From Marinilactibacillus psychrotolerans (lineage in GTDB: Bacteria > Bacillota > Bacilli > Lactobacillales > Carnobacteriaceae_A), in assembly GCF_900101525.1 (NCBI RefSeq), contig NZ_FMZD01000003.1, positions 1 through 64,000 of the forward strand: DNA of 64,000 nucleotides. Reading direction: 5' to 3'. Position 1 is the stretch's first letter, and the number at the start of each line of letters is the position of its first letter. The position numbers and the translations under genes are program-made. This document shows, piece by piece, positions 39,600 to 49,899 of this stretch. Below the pieces are notes generated by a model. That model ran no database searches. It was given only the letters and a program-made list of their open reading frames with translations, and was not told where the DNA came from.

Positions 39600-39693
39600 G
39601 GTAAATCCCTCCGATTAATTATTGTGAAGTTATGAGCATGTAGTGCTAAAAATAAAATGTTCTATTCTTACTTCTGTTCCTAGGATTAAAAGA

Positions 39694-39723
39694 AGTATAA
39701 AATAAAACATGTATTTATCACAA
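39694..39723 (-). promoter_or_regulatory. Candidate adhE promoter
   Basis: On the minus strand TTGTGA (39723-39718), an 18-bp spacer and TATACT (39699-39694). The -35 itself is a Rex half-site (TTGTGA). The leader to adhE would be about 90 nt. Confidence 0.5.
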
Positions 39724-39739
39724 ATTGACTATACCATAG

Positions 39740-39753
39740 TGTAAACGGTTACT
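39740..39753. promoter_or_regulatory. Candidate CcpA (cre) site
   Basis: The 14-mer here fits TGWAANCGNTNWCA at all but the last base. It lies between the divergent adhE and pflB genes, just upstream of the adhE -35. Carbon catabolite control of mixed-acid fermentation is well known in Firmicutes. Confidence 0.65.
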
Positions 39754-39774
39754 AAAAAAACATTTGTGACATTT

Positions 39775-39792
39775 TTGTGACAACTTTCACAA
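39775..39792. promoter_or_regulatory. Candidate Rex operator
   Basis: An 18-mer with arms TTGTGA and TCACAA separated by 6 bp, close to the Rex consensus TTGTGAANNNNTTCACAA. A further TTGTGAC half-site lies at 39764-39770. Rex represses fermentative genes when NADH is low, and adhE/pfl are classic targets. Confidence 0.65.
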
Positions 39793-39850
39793 TGGAATTT
39801 TTTTAACTGTTTTTTTATGTATGTATATAGTTAATAGCTCAAATTTTCAC

Positions 39851-39879
39851 TTGTTAGATGTAAGTAATTGTGATATATT
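39851..39879 (+). promoter_or_regulatory. Candidate pflB promoter
   Basis: TTGTTA (39851-39856), a 17-bp spacer and TATATT (39874-39879), leaving a leader of about 33 nt before pflB. Confidence 0.6.
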
Positions 39880-39918
39880 GAACGTGAAGATAATATAATT
39901 TATAAAGGAGCAAATAAT

Positions 39919-42177
39919 ATGGAAAAACAACATAAAAATATTTTAGCAGAAGATTTATGGAAGGGTTTTAATGGATCAGATTGGAAAACTTCAATCAATG
40001 TTAGAGATTTCATCCAAAAAAACTATACTCCCTATGATGGAGATGATACTTTCTTAGAAGATGCTACTGAACGTACAAACGAACTTTGGGACCAAGTTAT
40101 GGATCTTAACAAAAAAGAATTCGATGCTGGTGGAATGCTGGATATGGATACGGAAGTTGTTTCTACTATCACTTCTCACGGACCAGGTTATTTAGCTAAA
40201 GAAAAAGAAAAAATTGTAGGATTCCAGACAGAAAAACCTTTCAAACGTTCTCTACAACCTTTTGGTGGTATCCGTATGATGGAACAAGCTGCTGAATCTT
40301 ATGGATTTGAAGTTGATCCAATGTTATCTCATGTATTTAGAGATTGGAGAAAAACACATAACCAAGGTGTGTTTGATGCTTATACACCAGAAATTAGAAA
40401 TGCTAGACGTACGGGTGTTATTACTGGTCTTCCCGATGCCTATGGCCGTGGACGTATTATTGGTGACTATAGAAGAGTAGCTTTATATGGAGTAGATCGT
40501 CTAATTGCAGATAAAGAAACTGATAAATCAAACTGCGGAAACGGCATGATGAGTGAAAAAATCATTCGTCAGCGTGAAGAATTAAGTGATCAAATCAGAG
40601 CTTTAGTAGAATTGAAAGAATTAGGAAACATTTATGGATTTGATCTATCTAGACCAGCTAAAAATGCTCAAGAAGCATTCCAATGGTTGTATCTAGGTTA
40701 TTTGGCAGCAATTAAAGAACAAAATGGAGCGGCTATGTCTCTGGGCAGAACGTCAACATTTTTAGATATCTATATTGAAAGAGATCTAAAAGAAGGCACA
40801 ATGACTGAACAAGAAGTGCAAGAGCTAGTCGATCATTTCGTTATGAAATTAAGACTGGTAAAATTTGCTCGTACACCAGAATATAATGAACTGTTCTCTG
40901 GAGATCCTACTTGGGTTACTGAATCAATTGCCGGAGTTGGTATAGACGGACGCCATATGGTCACAAAAAGCAGTTATCGTTTCTTACACACATTAACAAA
41001 CCTAGGACCTGCACCAGAACCAAATTTAACAGTGTTATGGTCAACAAAACTACCATCTTCATTTAAAGAATACTGTGCTAAAGTGTCTATTGAAAGTAGT
41101 GCTGTTCAGTACGAAAATGATGATATCATGCGTGAGGAATGGGGAGACGACTACGGAATAGCTTGCTGTGTATCTGCTATGCCGATTGGTAAACAAATGC
41201 AGTTCTTTGGAGCTCGTGCTAATCTTGCTAAAGCACTTTTATATGCTATTAACGGTGGGGTAGATGAGCGTACAAAAACACAAGTTGGGCCAAAATATCA
41301 ACCTATTACATCTGAAGAGTTAGATTATGATGTTGTATTAGAAAAATATGATGATATGCTTGAATGGCTAGCAGGTATGTATATTAATACATTAAACATC
41401 ATCCACTATATGCATGATAAATATAGCTATGAAAGAATTGAAATGGCTTTACATGATACAGAAGTAATGAGAACAATGGCTACTGGTATTGCTGGTTTTT
41501 CTGTAGCAGTAGATTCGCTTTCAGCAATCAAATATGCGAAAGTAAAAACAATCAGAGACGACAATGGATTAGTAATGGACTATGAAATTGAAGGAGATTA
41601 TCCAAAATACGGTAATAATGATGACAGAGTAGATGAAATAGCGATTAATTTATTAAAAACATTTATGACTAAAGTTAAAAAACATCCAACTTATCGAGAT
41701 GCTAAACATACTACTTCAATCCTTACTATTACTTCAAACGTTGTATATGGTAAGAAAACAGGAAATACACCAGATGGAAGAAGAGAAGGTGCGCCATTTG
41801 CTCCAGGTGCTAACCCACTTCACGGAAGAGATACGCATGGGGCGTTGGCAAGTTTGAATTCAGTAGCCAAACTACCTTATAAAGAATCTTTAGATGGAAT
41901 TTCAAACACCTTTTCTATCGTTCCTAAAGCACTAGGAAAAGAAGACACAACTCAAAGAAAAAATCTTGCAACTATGCTTGATGGATATGTTAAGAAGAAC
42001 GGACATCACCTTAATGTGAATGTTTTAAATCGCAAAACACTTGAAGATGCAATGGAACACCCAGAAGAGTATCCTCAATTAACCATTCGAGTATCTGGAT
42101 ATGCCGTTAACTTTGTAAAATTAACAAAAGAACAACAAATGGATGTCTTAGGTAGAACATTCCACGAAAGTATGTAA
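39919..42177 (+). CDS. pflB: Formate C-acetyltransferase (pyruvate formate-lyase)
   Basis: Glycyl-radical enzyme that splits pyruvate and CoA to acetyl-CoA and formate; 752 residues. The active-site Cys-Cys pair is in [13 protein letters not shown], and the C-terminal glycyl-radical loop is [12 protein letters not shown]. The length and ends are normal. AAAGGAG precedes the ATG. Its activase pflA follows 47 nt later, probably in one transcript. Confidence 0.98.
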   Translation: MEKQHKNILAEDLWKGFNGSDWKTSINVRDFIQKNYTPYDGDDTFLEDATERTNELWDQVMDLNKKEFDAGGMLDMDTEVVSTITSHGPGYLAKEKEKIVGFQTEKPFKRSLQPFGGIRMMEQAAESYGFEVDPMLSHVFRDWRKTHNQGVFDAYTPEIRNARRTGVITGLPDAYGRGRIIGDYRRVALYGVDRLIADKETDKSNCGNGMMSEKIIRQREELSDQIRALVELKELGNIYGFDLSRPAKNAQEAFQWLYLGYLAAIKEQNGAAMSLGRTSTFLDIYIERDLKEGTMTEQEVQELVDHFVMKLRLVKFARTPEYNELFSGDPTWVTESIAGVGIDGRHMVTKSSYRFLHTLTNLGPAPEPNLTVLWSTKLPSSFKEYCAKVSIESSAVQYENDDIMREEWGDDYGIACCVSAMPIGKQMQFFGARANLAKALLYAINGGVDERTKTQVGPKYQPITSEELDYDVVLEKYDDMLEWLAGMYINTLNIIHYMHDKYSYERIEMALHDTEVMRTMATGIAGFSVAVDSLSAIKYAKVKTIRDDNGLVMDYEIEGDYPKYGNNDDRVDEIAINLLKTFMTKVKKHPTYRDAKHTTSILTITSNVVYGKKTGNTPDGRREGAPFAPGANPLHGRDTHGALASLNSVAKLPYKESLDGISNTFSIVPKALGKEDTTQRKNLATMLDGYVKKNGHHLNVNVLNRKTLEDAMEHPEEYPQLTIRVSGYAVNFVKLTKEQQMDVLGRTFHESM

Positions 42178-42224
42178 GGAAAAGCAATAACAAAAGCAGA
42201 ACAATTATTATTGGAGGAATTATT

Positions 42225-42968
42225 ATGACAGAACCAGCGATAGGGTACGTTCATTCTACGGAAAGCTTTGGATCAGTAGACGGCCCGGGTATTCGATTTG
42301 TGATCTTTATGCAAGGATGTCGTATGCGATGCGAGTTCTGTCATAATCCTGATACTTGGAATATGGGTGGAGGAACTCCGTATACAGCAGAAGAAATGAT
42401 GAAAAAAGCACTTGATTATAGAGAATACTGGGGAGAAGAGGGAGGCATTACCGTTAGTGGTGGTGAACCCCTGCTCCATATTGATTTTCTAATAGAATTT
42501 TTTAAATTAGCAAAACAAGAAGGTATCCATGTATCTCTTGATACTTGTGGACAACCATTCACATATGATCAGCCATTCTTTGGGCGATTTGAAGAATTAA
42601 TGAACTATACTGATCTTGTGTTGATGGATGTGAAGCATATTAATAATGAGGAACACAAAAAATATACGATGCATTCTAATGAGAGTATATTGGCTATGGC
42701 TCAGTATTTATCAACTCGTGGCGTACCGATGTGGCTAAGGCATGTATTAGTACCAGAACGTTCTGATTATGATGAATATCTCGAACAACTACATGAATTC
42801 ATTGAGCAACTAGAAAGTGTTGTAAAAGTTGAAGTGTTACCTTACCATCGATTAGGCGTTTATAAATACAAAGAGTTGGGAATTCCCTATAAATTAGAGC
42901 ACATTGATCCACCAACTGCTGAACGGGTTGCCAATGCAAACCGTATATTACAGACATATAAATACTAG
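42225..42968 (+). CDS. pflA: Pyruvate formate-lyase activating enzyme
   Basis: Radical-SAM enzyme that installs the glycyl radical in PflB; 247 residues. The CX3CX2C cluster motif is CRMRCEFC in MQGCRMRCEFCHNPDTW, with GSVDGPGIRFV before it and TVSGGEPLLH as the SAM-binding GGE motif. GGAGGA precedes the ATG. A terminator follows. Confidence 0.97.
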   Translation: MTEPAIGYVHSTESFGSVDGPGIRFVIFMQGCRMRCEFCHNPDTWNMGGGTPYTAEEMMKKALDYREYWGEEGGITVSGGEPLLHIDFLIEFFKLAKQEGIHVSLDTCGQPFTYDQPFFGRFEELMNYTDLVLMDVKHINNEEHKKYTMHSNESILAMAQYLSTRGVPMWLRHVLVPERSDYDEYLEQLHEFIEQLESVVKVEVLPYHRLGVYKYKELGIPYKLEHIDPPTAERVANANRILQTYKY

Positions 42969-42977
42969 TCTTTAAAG

Positions 42978-43009
42978 AAAGAAGCAGAAGTCTAACTTTT
43001 GCTTCTTTT
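42978..43009 (+). terminator. Terminator after pflA
   Basis: AAAGAAGCAGAAG pairs (with one G-T) with CTTTTGCTTCTTT, followed by T-rich sequence. Confidence 0.88.
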
Positions 43010-43081
43010 TATATGATTGAATTTATTTAAAAATTCATATATTCTAATAATAGACATAAATGATTAAAAGGAGATTTTTAA

Positions 43082-44011
43082 ATGGATAAAATACTAGTTT
43101 TTGGACATAAAAGTCCAGATACCGATGCAGTAACATCAGCTATTAGTTTTAGTTATCTACAAAATCAGTTAGGCTTAGATACAGAGGCAGTAGCACTTGG
43201 AGAAATCGGTGAAGAAACAACTTTTGCGTTAAATTACTTTAACGTTAATAAACCTAGAGTGGTAACTACAGTTTCAAATGAAGTGAAGCAGGTTATGCTA
43301 GTTGATCATAATGAATCACAACAAAGTGTTGAAGATATCGAAAAAGTTGAAGTACTTTCTGTTGTAGATCACCATAGAATCGCGAATTTTCAGACTGCTA
43401 ATCCTCTTTATTATCGAGCTGAACCTGTTGGTTGTACAAATACTATCATCTTGAAATTATATAAAGAACATGGTGTCACTGTTCCAAAGGACATAGCTGG
43501 AATTATGCTATCTGCAATTATTTCAGATACTCTATTATTGAAATCTCCAACTTGCACAGATATCGATATAGCTTCTGCAAAAGAACTAGCTGAAATTGCA
43601 GGAGTAGACCTAGAAAATTACGGTATAGAACTTTTAAAATCAGGTACGAAAACTAGCGATAAATCTGCAGAAGATCTTCTCAATGCTGATGCAAAATCTT
43701 TTCCAATGAACAAAAAAACTGTTCGTATTGGGCAAGTGAATGTAGTAGATGTAAATGAAATTATAATAAGGAAAGAAGAATTATTAGAAGCAATGAAAGT
43801 ACAAAGTGGAATTCAAGGATATGACTTATTTATTTTGTTGATTACGAATGTTCTGGAAAATGACTCTACAGCTATTGTATATGGAGATCATTTTAAAGAA
43901 GTTAGTGAGGCATTGAATAGTTCTATAAAAGATAATGTTATATTTTTAAAAGGAATTGTCTCTCGCAAGAAACAAGTTGTTCCCCAATTAACTGTTAAAT
44001 TTGAAAATTAA
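43082..44011 (+). CDS. ppaC: Manganese-dependent inorganic pyrophosphatase (family II)
   Basis: DHH-family enzyme of 309 residues that hydrolyses pyrophosphate. Metal ligands are visible in FGHKSPDTDAVTSA, MLVDHNE and the SVVDHHRI DHH motif; the C-terminal DHHA2 domain contains the SRKKQVVPQL phosphate-binding end. A possible promoter TTGAAT-17-TATTCT lies at 43017-43045. AAAGGAG precedes the ATG. Confidence 0.97.
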   Translation: MDKILVFGHKSPDTDAVTSAISFSYLQNQLGLDTEAVALGEIGEETTFALNYFNVNKPRVVTTVSNEVKQVMLVDHNESQQSVEDIEKVEVLSVVDHHRIANFQTANPLYYRAEPVGCTNTIILKLYKEHGVTVPKDIAGIMLSAIISDTLLLKSPTCTDIDIASAKELAEIAGVDLENYGIELLKSGTKTSDKSAEDLLNADAKSFPMNKKTVRIGQVNVVDVNEIIIRKEELLEAMKVQSGIQGYDLFILLITNVLENDSTAIVYGDHFKEVSEALNSSIKDNVIFLKGIVSRKKQVVPQLTVKFEN

Positions 44012-44018
44012 TATAATC

Positions 44019-44056
44019 AAAAAAGCAAAGCTCAAATAAATGAGTTTTGCTTTTTT
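44019..44056. terminator. Terminator after ppaC
   Basis: AAAAAAGCAAAGCTCA (44019-44034) pairs with TGAGTTTTGCTTTTTT (44041-44056), with one G-T pair. Confidence 0.92.
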
Positions 44057-44077
44057 ACTATTATAATAGTAATTATC

Positions 44078-44148
44078 TCATTATATGTGCACAAATAATT
44101 TTGAAAAATTCATTATATGTGCACAAATAATTTTGAAAAATTCATTAT
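44078..44148. repeat. Two perfect tandem 32-bp repeats plus a partial third
   Basis: Units 44078-44109 and 44110-44141 are identical and a third begins with TCATTAT at 44142. Each unit holds the palindrome TGTGCACA and an AATTTTGAAAAATT stretch at its end. They lie between the convergent ppaC and alr-like genes, after the ppaC terminator. Confidence 0.95.
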
Positions 44149-44229
44149 TTGTAATATAAATCACAATATTAAATTGAAATTAAAAAGTATACAAACATTC
44201 TCTAAGTGAAATTTGTATACTTTGAATTT

Positions 44230-45288
44230 TTAATTTATGGGGATTTCTATCAAGTTAAAGGTATGCCGATTCAAACTAGCCATTTGTTCAGAAATGGCTC
44301 CTACACCTTTATAGGCAAATTCATCTAAGCGTAATTGGTCATTATAAAGAATAACGATATCTTCTATGTTAACCTGTTCATCTACTTCGACCATTAAGTG
44401 ACTCATCATTAACACAACAATAGGATAGAGTTTACCATTGATTAGAACCTCATGCTTTGCACGATTTTTCATTATACCATTTCCATAACCAATATCGCAT
44501 ATAGCTATAGAAGTATCTTTTTCTGCAACAAAAGCAGCAGAATACCCAGCGCTGTGCCCTTTTTTGAGCCGAACGATGTCTTTTACACTAGCGCTTACTT
44601 CAATTGTCTGAGCTGGTAATGATGTAGGAACTTTATCAAAATAGGGAAGTGCACCGTAAGCTGTAGCCCCAGGTCTTATATGAGTATGTCCTTCCAATAG
44701 CCCTTCTCTCGTATAAGAAGCACTATTTTGAGCATGAATATACTCTAGGTCTCTAATATAGTCTTTTAGATGTTTCAATACAGTTAACCAATTATTCTTT
44801 TCAATCTCATATTTAGGTTCTGTGAGATCATCTGCAAAAGCAAAATGTGTCCAAATCCCCGTTATCTCAACATAATCTTCTTTCAATACTTGAAGCATTT
44901 CTTCTGAATGATCAAATCCAAATCGATTCAACAAGTTTTTATAGACTAGTTGTACTTTTATTCCTTTTAGTTGTATTTTGTATTTATTATAGAATGTTAA
45001 GTTGGGAACAGTTAATGTAATATCATATTTTTTCAACAGATTAAACTCAATAGAAGGATCTAACAGTAATATCATGATTTCCTTATCTTGTTTACGCAAC
45101 CAAATAGCTTCAGATAGATTAGTTGTTGCATAACTTTTGATTCCAGCTTGATAAAATGCAGTAAACGCACGTTCCATTCCAAAATTATAGGCATCATTTT
45201 TAACCACTACAATAACATCATTTTGACTTTGTAAGGATTTGGCTTGTTCATAGAGTCTTTGTTGATTCAGCTTTAGTATAGCAGTCAT
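44230..45288 (-). CDS. Alanine racemase-family PLP protein at the end of the lysine/DAP operon
   Basis: A 352-residue protein with the alanine racemase two-domain fold. The PLP-binding lysine is expected at about residue 30 in VVKNDAYNFG (family V-K-A-D-A-Y-G-H-G). HFAFADD, NSAS and IRPGATAYGALPYF mark the barrel, and the catalytic Tyr fits GHSAGYSAAF. The segment after GYGNG (MKNRAKHEVLINGK) and MMSHLMVEVDE replace the usual RxSMDQ/VDVT pattern. It begins 1 nt after the deacetylase gene, so it belongs to this operon; it may be a second or specialised racemase. Confidence 0.8.
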   Translation of the reverse strand: MTAILKLNQQRLYEQAKSLQSQNDVIVVVKNDAYNFGMERAFTAFYQAGIKSYATTNLSEAIWLRKQDKEIMILLLDPSIEFNLLKKYDITLTVPNLTFYNKYKIQLKGIKVQLVYKNLLNRFGFDHSEEMLQVLKEDYVEITGIWTHFAFADDLTEPKYEIEKNNWLTVLKHLKDYIRDLEYIHAQNSASYTREGLLEGHTHIRPGATAYGALPYFDKVPTSLPAQTIEVSASVKDIVRLKKGHSAGYSAAFVAEKDTSIAICDIGYGNGIMKNRAKHEVLINGKLYPIVVLMMSHLMVEVDEQVNIEDIVILYNDQLRLDEFAYKGVGAISEQMASLNRHTFNLIEIPIN

Positions 45289-45289
45289 C

Positions 45290-46438
45290 TTATTCTCCTA
45301 AATTATTTAGTATTTCTTGAAAGTAAATTACGCCATTAATCAGTACTTTTTCGTCAAAGTTAAAAGTAGAGGTATGGAGTCCGCTGGTATATCCTAATTC
45401 CTCATTTCGAATACCTAAAAAAGCAAAATTAGTCTTCGCTACTGTGTCATAAAAAGAAAAATCTTCTCCGTAAAGATAAGGATGTTCTTTGACTTTAAAT
45501 CTTAAACCTGCTGACTCTACACTTTTTTCAACTAGTTCAAGTAAAGAACTAGTATTTATGACAGGTGGATATCCTTCAGCTACAGTTAAAGTAGAAGATG
45601 TTTTAAAAATCAAATCACTACTTTTAACGACGGCTTCAATTTTTTGTTTAATGATTTCAAGATCTTTTGGATCATAGGTTCTAATAGTGCCTTCTAAATA
45701 ACCCGTACTTGCTACTGTATTAATAGCTTCTCCGGCAGTCATTTTACCAATATGAATAACGTTCTGATTTAATCCATTTAGATGATACTGTTGAATTTGA
45801 GCAATTTGATTAGCAATATGTGACAATGAGCCTAAAGCATTTGCTCCTGTTTCTTTTTCGGCTACATGAGCAGACCTTCCTTTAATATTAATTCGATATT
45901 CAGTAGCACTTGCCATTAATGGACCTTCTTTTGTCATGATGATTCCTTCATCAGTATCTGGACCTAAATGAAGAGCAAAAATAGCTTCTAAATTATAATC
46001 TGAGAATGGAAAGGCTTTGATAAGAGCGTTTGCTCCAGCATTTGATTCTTCAGATGGCTGAAAGATTAAGAGTACATTATGTTTTAGCAAACCTTGATCT
46101 TGTTGCGACTTACATAACTCAGCGAAAGTGAGTAGGATAGAGGTATGGCCATCATGGCCACAGGCATGCATTGCTCCGGCATGAGTAGAGGTAAAAGGAG
46201 ATAAAGTTTCTTCTTCAATTGGAAGAGCATCAATATCCGCGCGGAAGCCGATTGTTTTACTAGAATTTCCTTTTAGATATACAATAGTTGCTGTTTCAAG
46301 AGGTGTTAAATAATCGATATTTAATTGATTTAAAGTATCTCTTATATAAGCTGTTGTTTTATATTCATTAAAAGATAATTCAGGAATCAGATGCAATGCT
46401 TGACGGTGGGCTGATACAGTTTGTATATAGTCTTTCAT
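45290..46438 (-). CDS. dapL: N-acetyldiaminopimelate deacetylase (M20 family)
   Basis: An M20D amidohydrolase of 382 residues. Metal-binding motifs are GFRADIDALPI, MHACGHDGHTS, PSEESNAGA and YGEDFSFY. In the acetylase branch of lysine synthesis this enzyme removes acetyl from N-acetyl-L,L-DAP; the operon context with dapD supports that over hippurate or other amidohydrolase roles. A hairpin and 98 nt separate it from dapD. Confidence 0.88.
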   Translation of the reverse strand: MKDYIQTVSAHRQALHLIPELSFNEYKTTAYIRDTLNQLNIDYLTPLETATIVYLKGNSSKTIGFRADIDALPIEEETLSPFTSTHAGAMHACGHDGHTSILLTFAELCKSQQDQGLLKHNVLLIFQPSEESNAGANALIKAFPFSDYNLEAIFALHLGPDTDEGIIMTKEGPLMASATEYRINIKGRSAHVAEKETGANALGSLSHIANQIAQIQQYHLNGLNQNVIHIGKMTAGEAINTVASTGYLEGTIRTYDPKDLEIIKQKIEAVVKSSDLIFKTSSTLTVAEGYPPVINTSSLLELVEKSVESAGLRFKVKEHPYLYGEDFSFYDTVAKTNFAFLGIRNEELGYTSGLHTSTFNFDEKVLINGVIYFQEILNNLGE

Positions 46439-46492
46439 AGTTTAAGGACTCCTTGATTTGTATAATTAATAGGTAGTTGTTTATAAGAATAA

Positions 46493-46529
46493 AGCTAAAG
46501 TGAAATTAAAAATAAAATTCACTTTAGCT
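46493..46529 (-). terminator. Internal hairpin between dapD and the deacetylase gene
   Basis: AGCTAAAGTGAA (46493-46504) pairs perfectly with TTCACTTTAGCT (46518-46529); on the minus strand TTATTCTT follows. It may partly terminate transcription before the last two operon genes. Confidence 0.7.
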
Positions 46530-46536
46530 GAATAAA

Positions 46537-47250
46537 TTAATTTAAATTACGAAGGGCAGAAATAATATCTACTTTTCCAGCTGCTACTTCGTTAGTATTT
46601 TTGATTACTCGAGCAGGGACTCCAGCTACTACAGTATTTGCTGGAACATCTTCTGTTACAATAGCACCTGCAGCGACCACTGCGCCTTTATGAACGGTTA
46701 CGCCTTCAAGAACAACCGCATTAGCGCCAATAAGAACATCATCTTCAATAATGACAGGTTTTGCACTAGCAGGTTCAATTACACCTGATAAAACAGCTCC
46801 AGCACCAACATGAACATTTTTTCCGGTAGTTGCTCGTCCACCCAAGACAGCGCCCATATCCACCATAGTTCCTTCTCCAACGATTGCTCCGATGTTGATG
46901 ACAGCCCCCATCATGATGACCGCATTGTCTCCAATCACTGCGTGTTCTCTAATAAAAGAACCGGGCTCAATTCTGGCATTGATCTCAGTAGCATCCAATA
47001 AAGGAATTGCAGAATTTCTGCGATCTTGTTCCAATACGTGATCTATTAATGATTCTTTATGATCGACAAAGAATTTTTTCCAGTCATTTAAATCAGTAAA
47101 TAGGGTATAACTATTATTGCTCCCAAATACTTTAAAAGTATCAGGGAAATCAGTTTTCTTCAAATCCGTATTCACATAGATTTTAACAGGGGTTGTTTTA
47201 GTTGAGTCGCTAATATATTGAATGATTTCGTCTGCTGAAAATTCTCTCAT
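46537..47250 (-). CDS. dapD: Tetrahydrodipicolinate N-acetyltransferase
   Basis: Acetylates tetrahydrodipicolinate in the acetylated branch of DAP/lysine synthesis (DapH type); 237 residues. N-terminal alpha/beta domain, then a left-handed beta-helix of hexapeptide repeats ([34 protein letters not shown] and so on) ending [13 protein letters not shown]. Only 4 nt separate it from dapB. Confidence 0.95.
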   Translation of the reverse strand: MREFSADEIIQYISDSTKTTPVKIYVNTDLKKTDFPDTFKVFGSNNSYTLFTDLNDWKKFFVDHKESLIDHVLEQDRRNSAIPLLDATEINARIEPGSFIREHAVIGDNAVIMMGAVINIGAIVGEGTMVDMGAVLGGRATTGKNVHVGAGAVLSGVIEPASAKPVIIEDDVLIGANAVVLEGVTVHKGAVVAAGAIVTEDVPANTVVAGVPARVIKNTNEVAAGKVDIISALRNLN

Positions 47251-47254
47251 GTTT

Positions 47255-47989
47255 TCATTCTCCTAAGTTGTTGTAAGTATAGTATCCATTTGGTTTATTG
47301 AGCAATTGAGCGGCAACGGTCAGTGCACCACTTGCAAAAATATCTTTTGATTGTGCAGTATGCTTGATAGAGATGACTTCATCATGACCGGCATATAGCA
47401 CTTCATGTTCACCAACAATGGTTCCTCCGCGAATAGAGGATATACCAATTTCTCTATTATCTCGTTTCTCAGATTTTTCATGACGATCATGAACTGGCTG
47501 AGCATCTTGCCGGGGATTTTGGACAATGGCATCATACAATTTTACTAAAGTTCCACTTGGAGCATCCACTTTTTGATTGTGATGTTTTTCAATCATTTCA
47601 ATATCAAAATCTTGTAAAAGAGGGGTAGCGTATTTAATGATTTCTGTTAAAATGTGCACGCCATAACTCATGTTGGCGCTAAAGAAAACGGGTTGCGTTT
47701 TTGCTTTTTTCTGCATAAGCTCGACCAATGTATCTTTGTCTCCAGTTGTCGCAATAATTAACGGTACAGAGATCGTAGATTTTAAAAGCTGAGTTGTTAG
47801 TGTAGGGTGTGAAAAATCGATCACAACATCTACTTCAGGTAAGGGGTTATCAAAATTTGTAAATATGGGATAGGATGCATCAATTTTTGCTTCTGGAGTA
47901 ACTACTCCAGCAATTTTATGACCACTTTCTTCAGCGATAGCTGCAACGCGTTTATTCATTGCTCCAAATCCGACTAATAAAATATCCAT
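47255..47989 (-). CDS. dapB: 4-hydroxy-tetrahydrodipicolinate reductase
   Basis: NAD(P)H reductase of the DAP pathway; 244 residues. Rossmann GFGAMNKRV (the usual GxxGxxG is GFGAMN here), VVIDFSHP, the catalytic [14 protein letters not shown] and [13 protein letters not shown]. The protein is slightly shorter than the typical 250-270. Its ATG directly follows the dapA stop. Confidence 0.95.
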   Translation of the reverse strand: MDILLVGFGAMNKRVAAIAEESGHKIAGVVTPEAKIDASYPIFTNFDNPLPEVDVVIDFSHPTLTTQLLKSTISVPLIIATTGDKDTLVELMQKKAKTQPVFFSANMSYGVHILTEIIKYATPLLQDFDIEMIEKHHNQKVDAPSGTLVKLYDAIVQNPRQDAQPVHDRHEKSEKRDNREIGISSIRGGTIVGEHEVLYAGHDEVISIKHTAQSKDIFASGALTVAAQLLNKPNGYYTYNNLGE

Positions 47990-48874
47990 TTAATTCCTTC
48001 TTTCTATTAAATGACGGTAAGTTTCGATAATTGCAATTTGGTCAACTTCTTCTAGAGTCACTAATGGAAGTCTCACTTCGTAATCTCCGAATCCTAAAAA
48101 GCTAGTTAATACTTTAACTGGAATAGGATTGACATCGATACTTAATACTTCCAGTAAAGGGAAAAGATCTTTATAAAGCAAATTTGCTTTATCCAGGTTT
48201 GTTTTTACAGATTCAAACATTTCCTGATATTCTTTAGGCAATACATTTGCAGCTACTGAGATTAATCCATGCCCACCTTGAGAGAAAAAAGGCAGAGCAA
48301 GATCGTCGTTACCACTATAAAAAGCAAACGAATTATTGACTACAGATTGAAGTCTACTTAAGTGAGTCAAGTCACCAGTGGCATCTTTTAATCCAACTAT
48401 ATTTGGGTGTTCTGCCAACACGCGCAACGTTTCTGGTTCAATTGTCATGCCAGTACGTGCGGGCACATCATATAAAATCACTGGGATATTGACTGCATCT
48501 GCAATAGCAGTGAAATGCGCCAGTAACCCACGCTGACTGGTTTTATTATAATAAGGTGTAATGACTAGTAAGCCATCAACGCCGAGTTCTTCAGCTTCTT
48601 GTGAAGCCTGAATACTCATTTTAGTATTGTTTGAGCCAGTTCCTGCTATTACAGGTACTTGTCCATCAGAAACCTCAAGCGATACTTTGAGTAGTTCAGT
48701 TTTTTCTTCGGAAGTTAGCGTAGAACCTTCTCCAGTTGTTCCATTAACAATAAAGCTTTGAATATGATTTTCTTTTAAAAATGCTAGGTGTTTACGGAAA
48801 TTTTTGTAGTCAACATCTCCTTCAGAAAAAGGAGTAGTCACTGCAGCTCCGATACCGGTGAATAGGTGGGTCAT
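47990..48874 (-). CDS. dapA: 4-hydroxy-tetrahydrodipicolinate synthase
   Basis: Condenses pyruvate with aspartate semialdehyde; 294 residues. GTTGEGSTLT, Tyr in ILYDVPARTGM and the Schiff-base Lys in VGLKDATGD are visible. It overlaps asd by 4 nt (ATGA). Feedback inhibition by lysine is usual in some dapA enzymes but cannot be judged here. Confidence 0.97.
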   Translation of the reverse strand: MTHLFTGIGAAVTTPFSEGDVDYKNFRKHLAFLKENHIQSFIVNGTTGEGSTLTSEEKTELLKVSLEVSDGQVPVIAGTGSNNTKMSIQASQEAEELGVDGLLVITPYYNKTSQRGLLAHFTAIADAVNIPVILYDVPARTGMTIEPETLRVLAEHPNIVGLKDATGDLTHLSRLQSVVNNSFAFYSGNDDLALPFFSQGGHGLISVAANVLPKEYQEMFESVKTNLDKANLLYKDLFPLLEVLSIDVNPIPVKVLTSFLGFGDYEVRLPLVTLEEVDQIAIIETYRHLIERRN

Positions 48875-49863
48875 TTAGTATTCTCCTTTCTGGTGATCAA
48901 TTGTTCTAGGATTTGAATAGCATTCAAGGCAGCGCCTTTTAGAATGTTATCACTGACTGTCCAGACATGGAAAGTATTAGGCAAGCTATTATCTTTTCTG
49001 ATTCGACCTACAAAAACACCTTCTTTACCCCCGGCGTTTACTGGCATAGGGTAAATATCGTGTTTCGGATCATCTTCAAGTGTAACATAAGGATTCTCAT
49101 TGAATAACATTTTGATTTCTTCTGAAGTTGTTTCTTTTTCTAAGGTAACATTTATGGCTACTGAATGAGCACTGGTAACGGGTACTCGTACACAAGTTGC
49201 GGTAACGGGCAGAGAAGGAAGCTGAAGGATCTTTCTGGTTTCTTCGATCATTTTGATTTCCTCTTTAGTGTATCCGTCTTCTTGAAAGACGTCTATATGT
49301 GGTAGAACATTATTATAGATTGGATGAGGATAATTGACAGGTTCCTCACCACGTTCACCGCGTTTAAGATCTTCTATCCCTTTCCAGCCCGATCCCGAAA
49401 CCGATTGATAGGTTGTGTAAGCTACTCGTTTTAAGCCATAAGCGTCTGCTAAAATATTTAAGGGACCAACTGATTGGATGGTGGAGCAGTTTGGATTAGC
49501 TATAATTTTTCGTGAAAGGGAAGGGGGATTCACTTCCGGTACTACCAGTGAAATTTCAGGATCCATTCTCCAAGCACTGGAGTTATCGATGACAATGGCA
49601 CCCTGTTGTTCAAATAATGGAGAGAACTGTAAACTGGTTTCTCCACCAGCGGACATTAGTACATAATCGAAAGGGCCCTGAGTTTTTGATTCAGTTAATT
49701 CTTCTACAATGTAAGATTTATCATTAAATATAATTTCTTTTCCAGCTGATCTAGCTGATGAGAAAAGTGTTAGTTTTTCTATAGGAATATTTCTTTTTTT
49801 CAGCAACTCAAGCATCGTACTGCCTACTAACCCGGTCGCTCCAACAACTGCAATAGAATACAT
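48871..49863 (-). CDS. asd: Aspartate-semialdehyde dehydrogenase
   Basis: Reduces aspartyl phosphate to aspartate semialdehyde; 330 residues. NADP-binding VVGATGLVGSTMLEL, catalytic Cys in IANPNCSTIQ, SYQSVSG-like TYQSVSGSGWKG, and the VRVPVTSAHSVAI segment with the catalytic His. It is second in the lysine operon, 36 nt after lysC. Confidence 0.97.
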   Translation of the reverse strand: MYSIAVVGATGLVGSTMLELLKKRNIPIEKLTLFSSARSAGKEIIFNDKSYIVEELTESKTQGPFDYVLMSAGGETSLQFSPLFEQQGAIVIDNSSAWRMDPEISLVVPEVNPPSLSRKIIANPNCSTIQSVGPLNILADAYGLKRVAYTTYQSVSGSGWKGIEDLKRGERGEEPVNYPHPIYNNVLPHIDVFQEDGYTKEEIKMIEETRKILQLPSLPVTATCVRVPVTSAHSVAINVTLEKETTSEEIKMLFNENPYVTLEDDPKHDIYPMPVNAGGKEGVFVGRIRKDNSLPNTFHVWTVSDNILKGAALNAIQILEQLITRKENTK

Positions 49864-49899
49864 AAATAATTCCTTTCTGAATTGAATTTTAAAATCCTT

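Noticed and set aside
44078-44148. Possible CRISPR array
   Set aside because: Only two directly adjacent identical units, no spacers and no cas genes.
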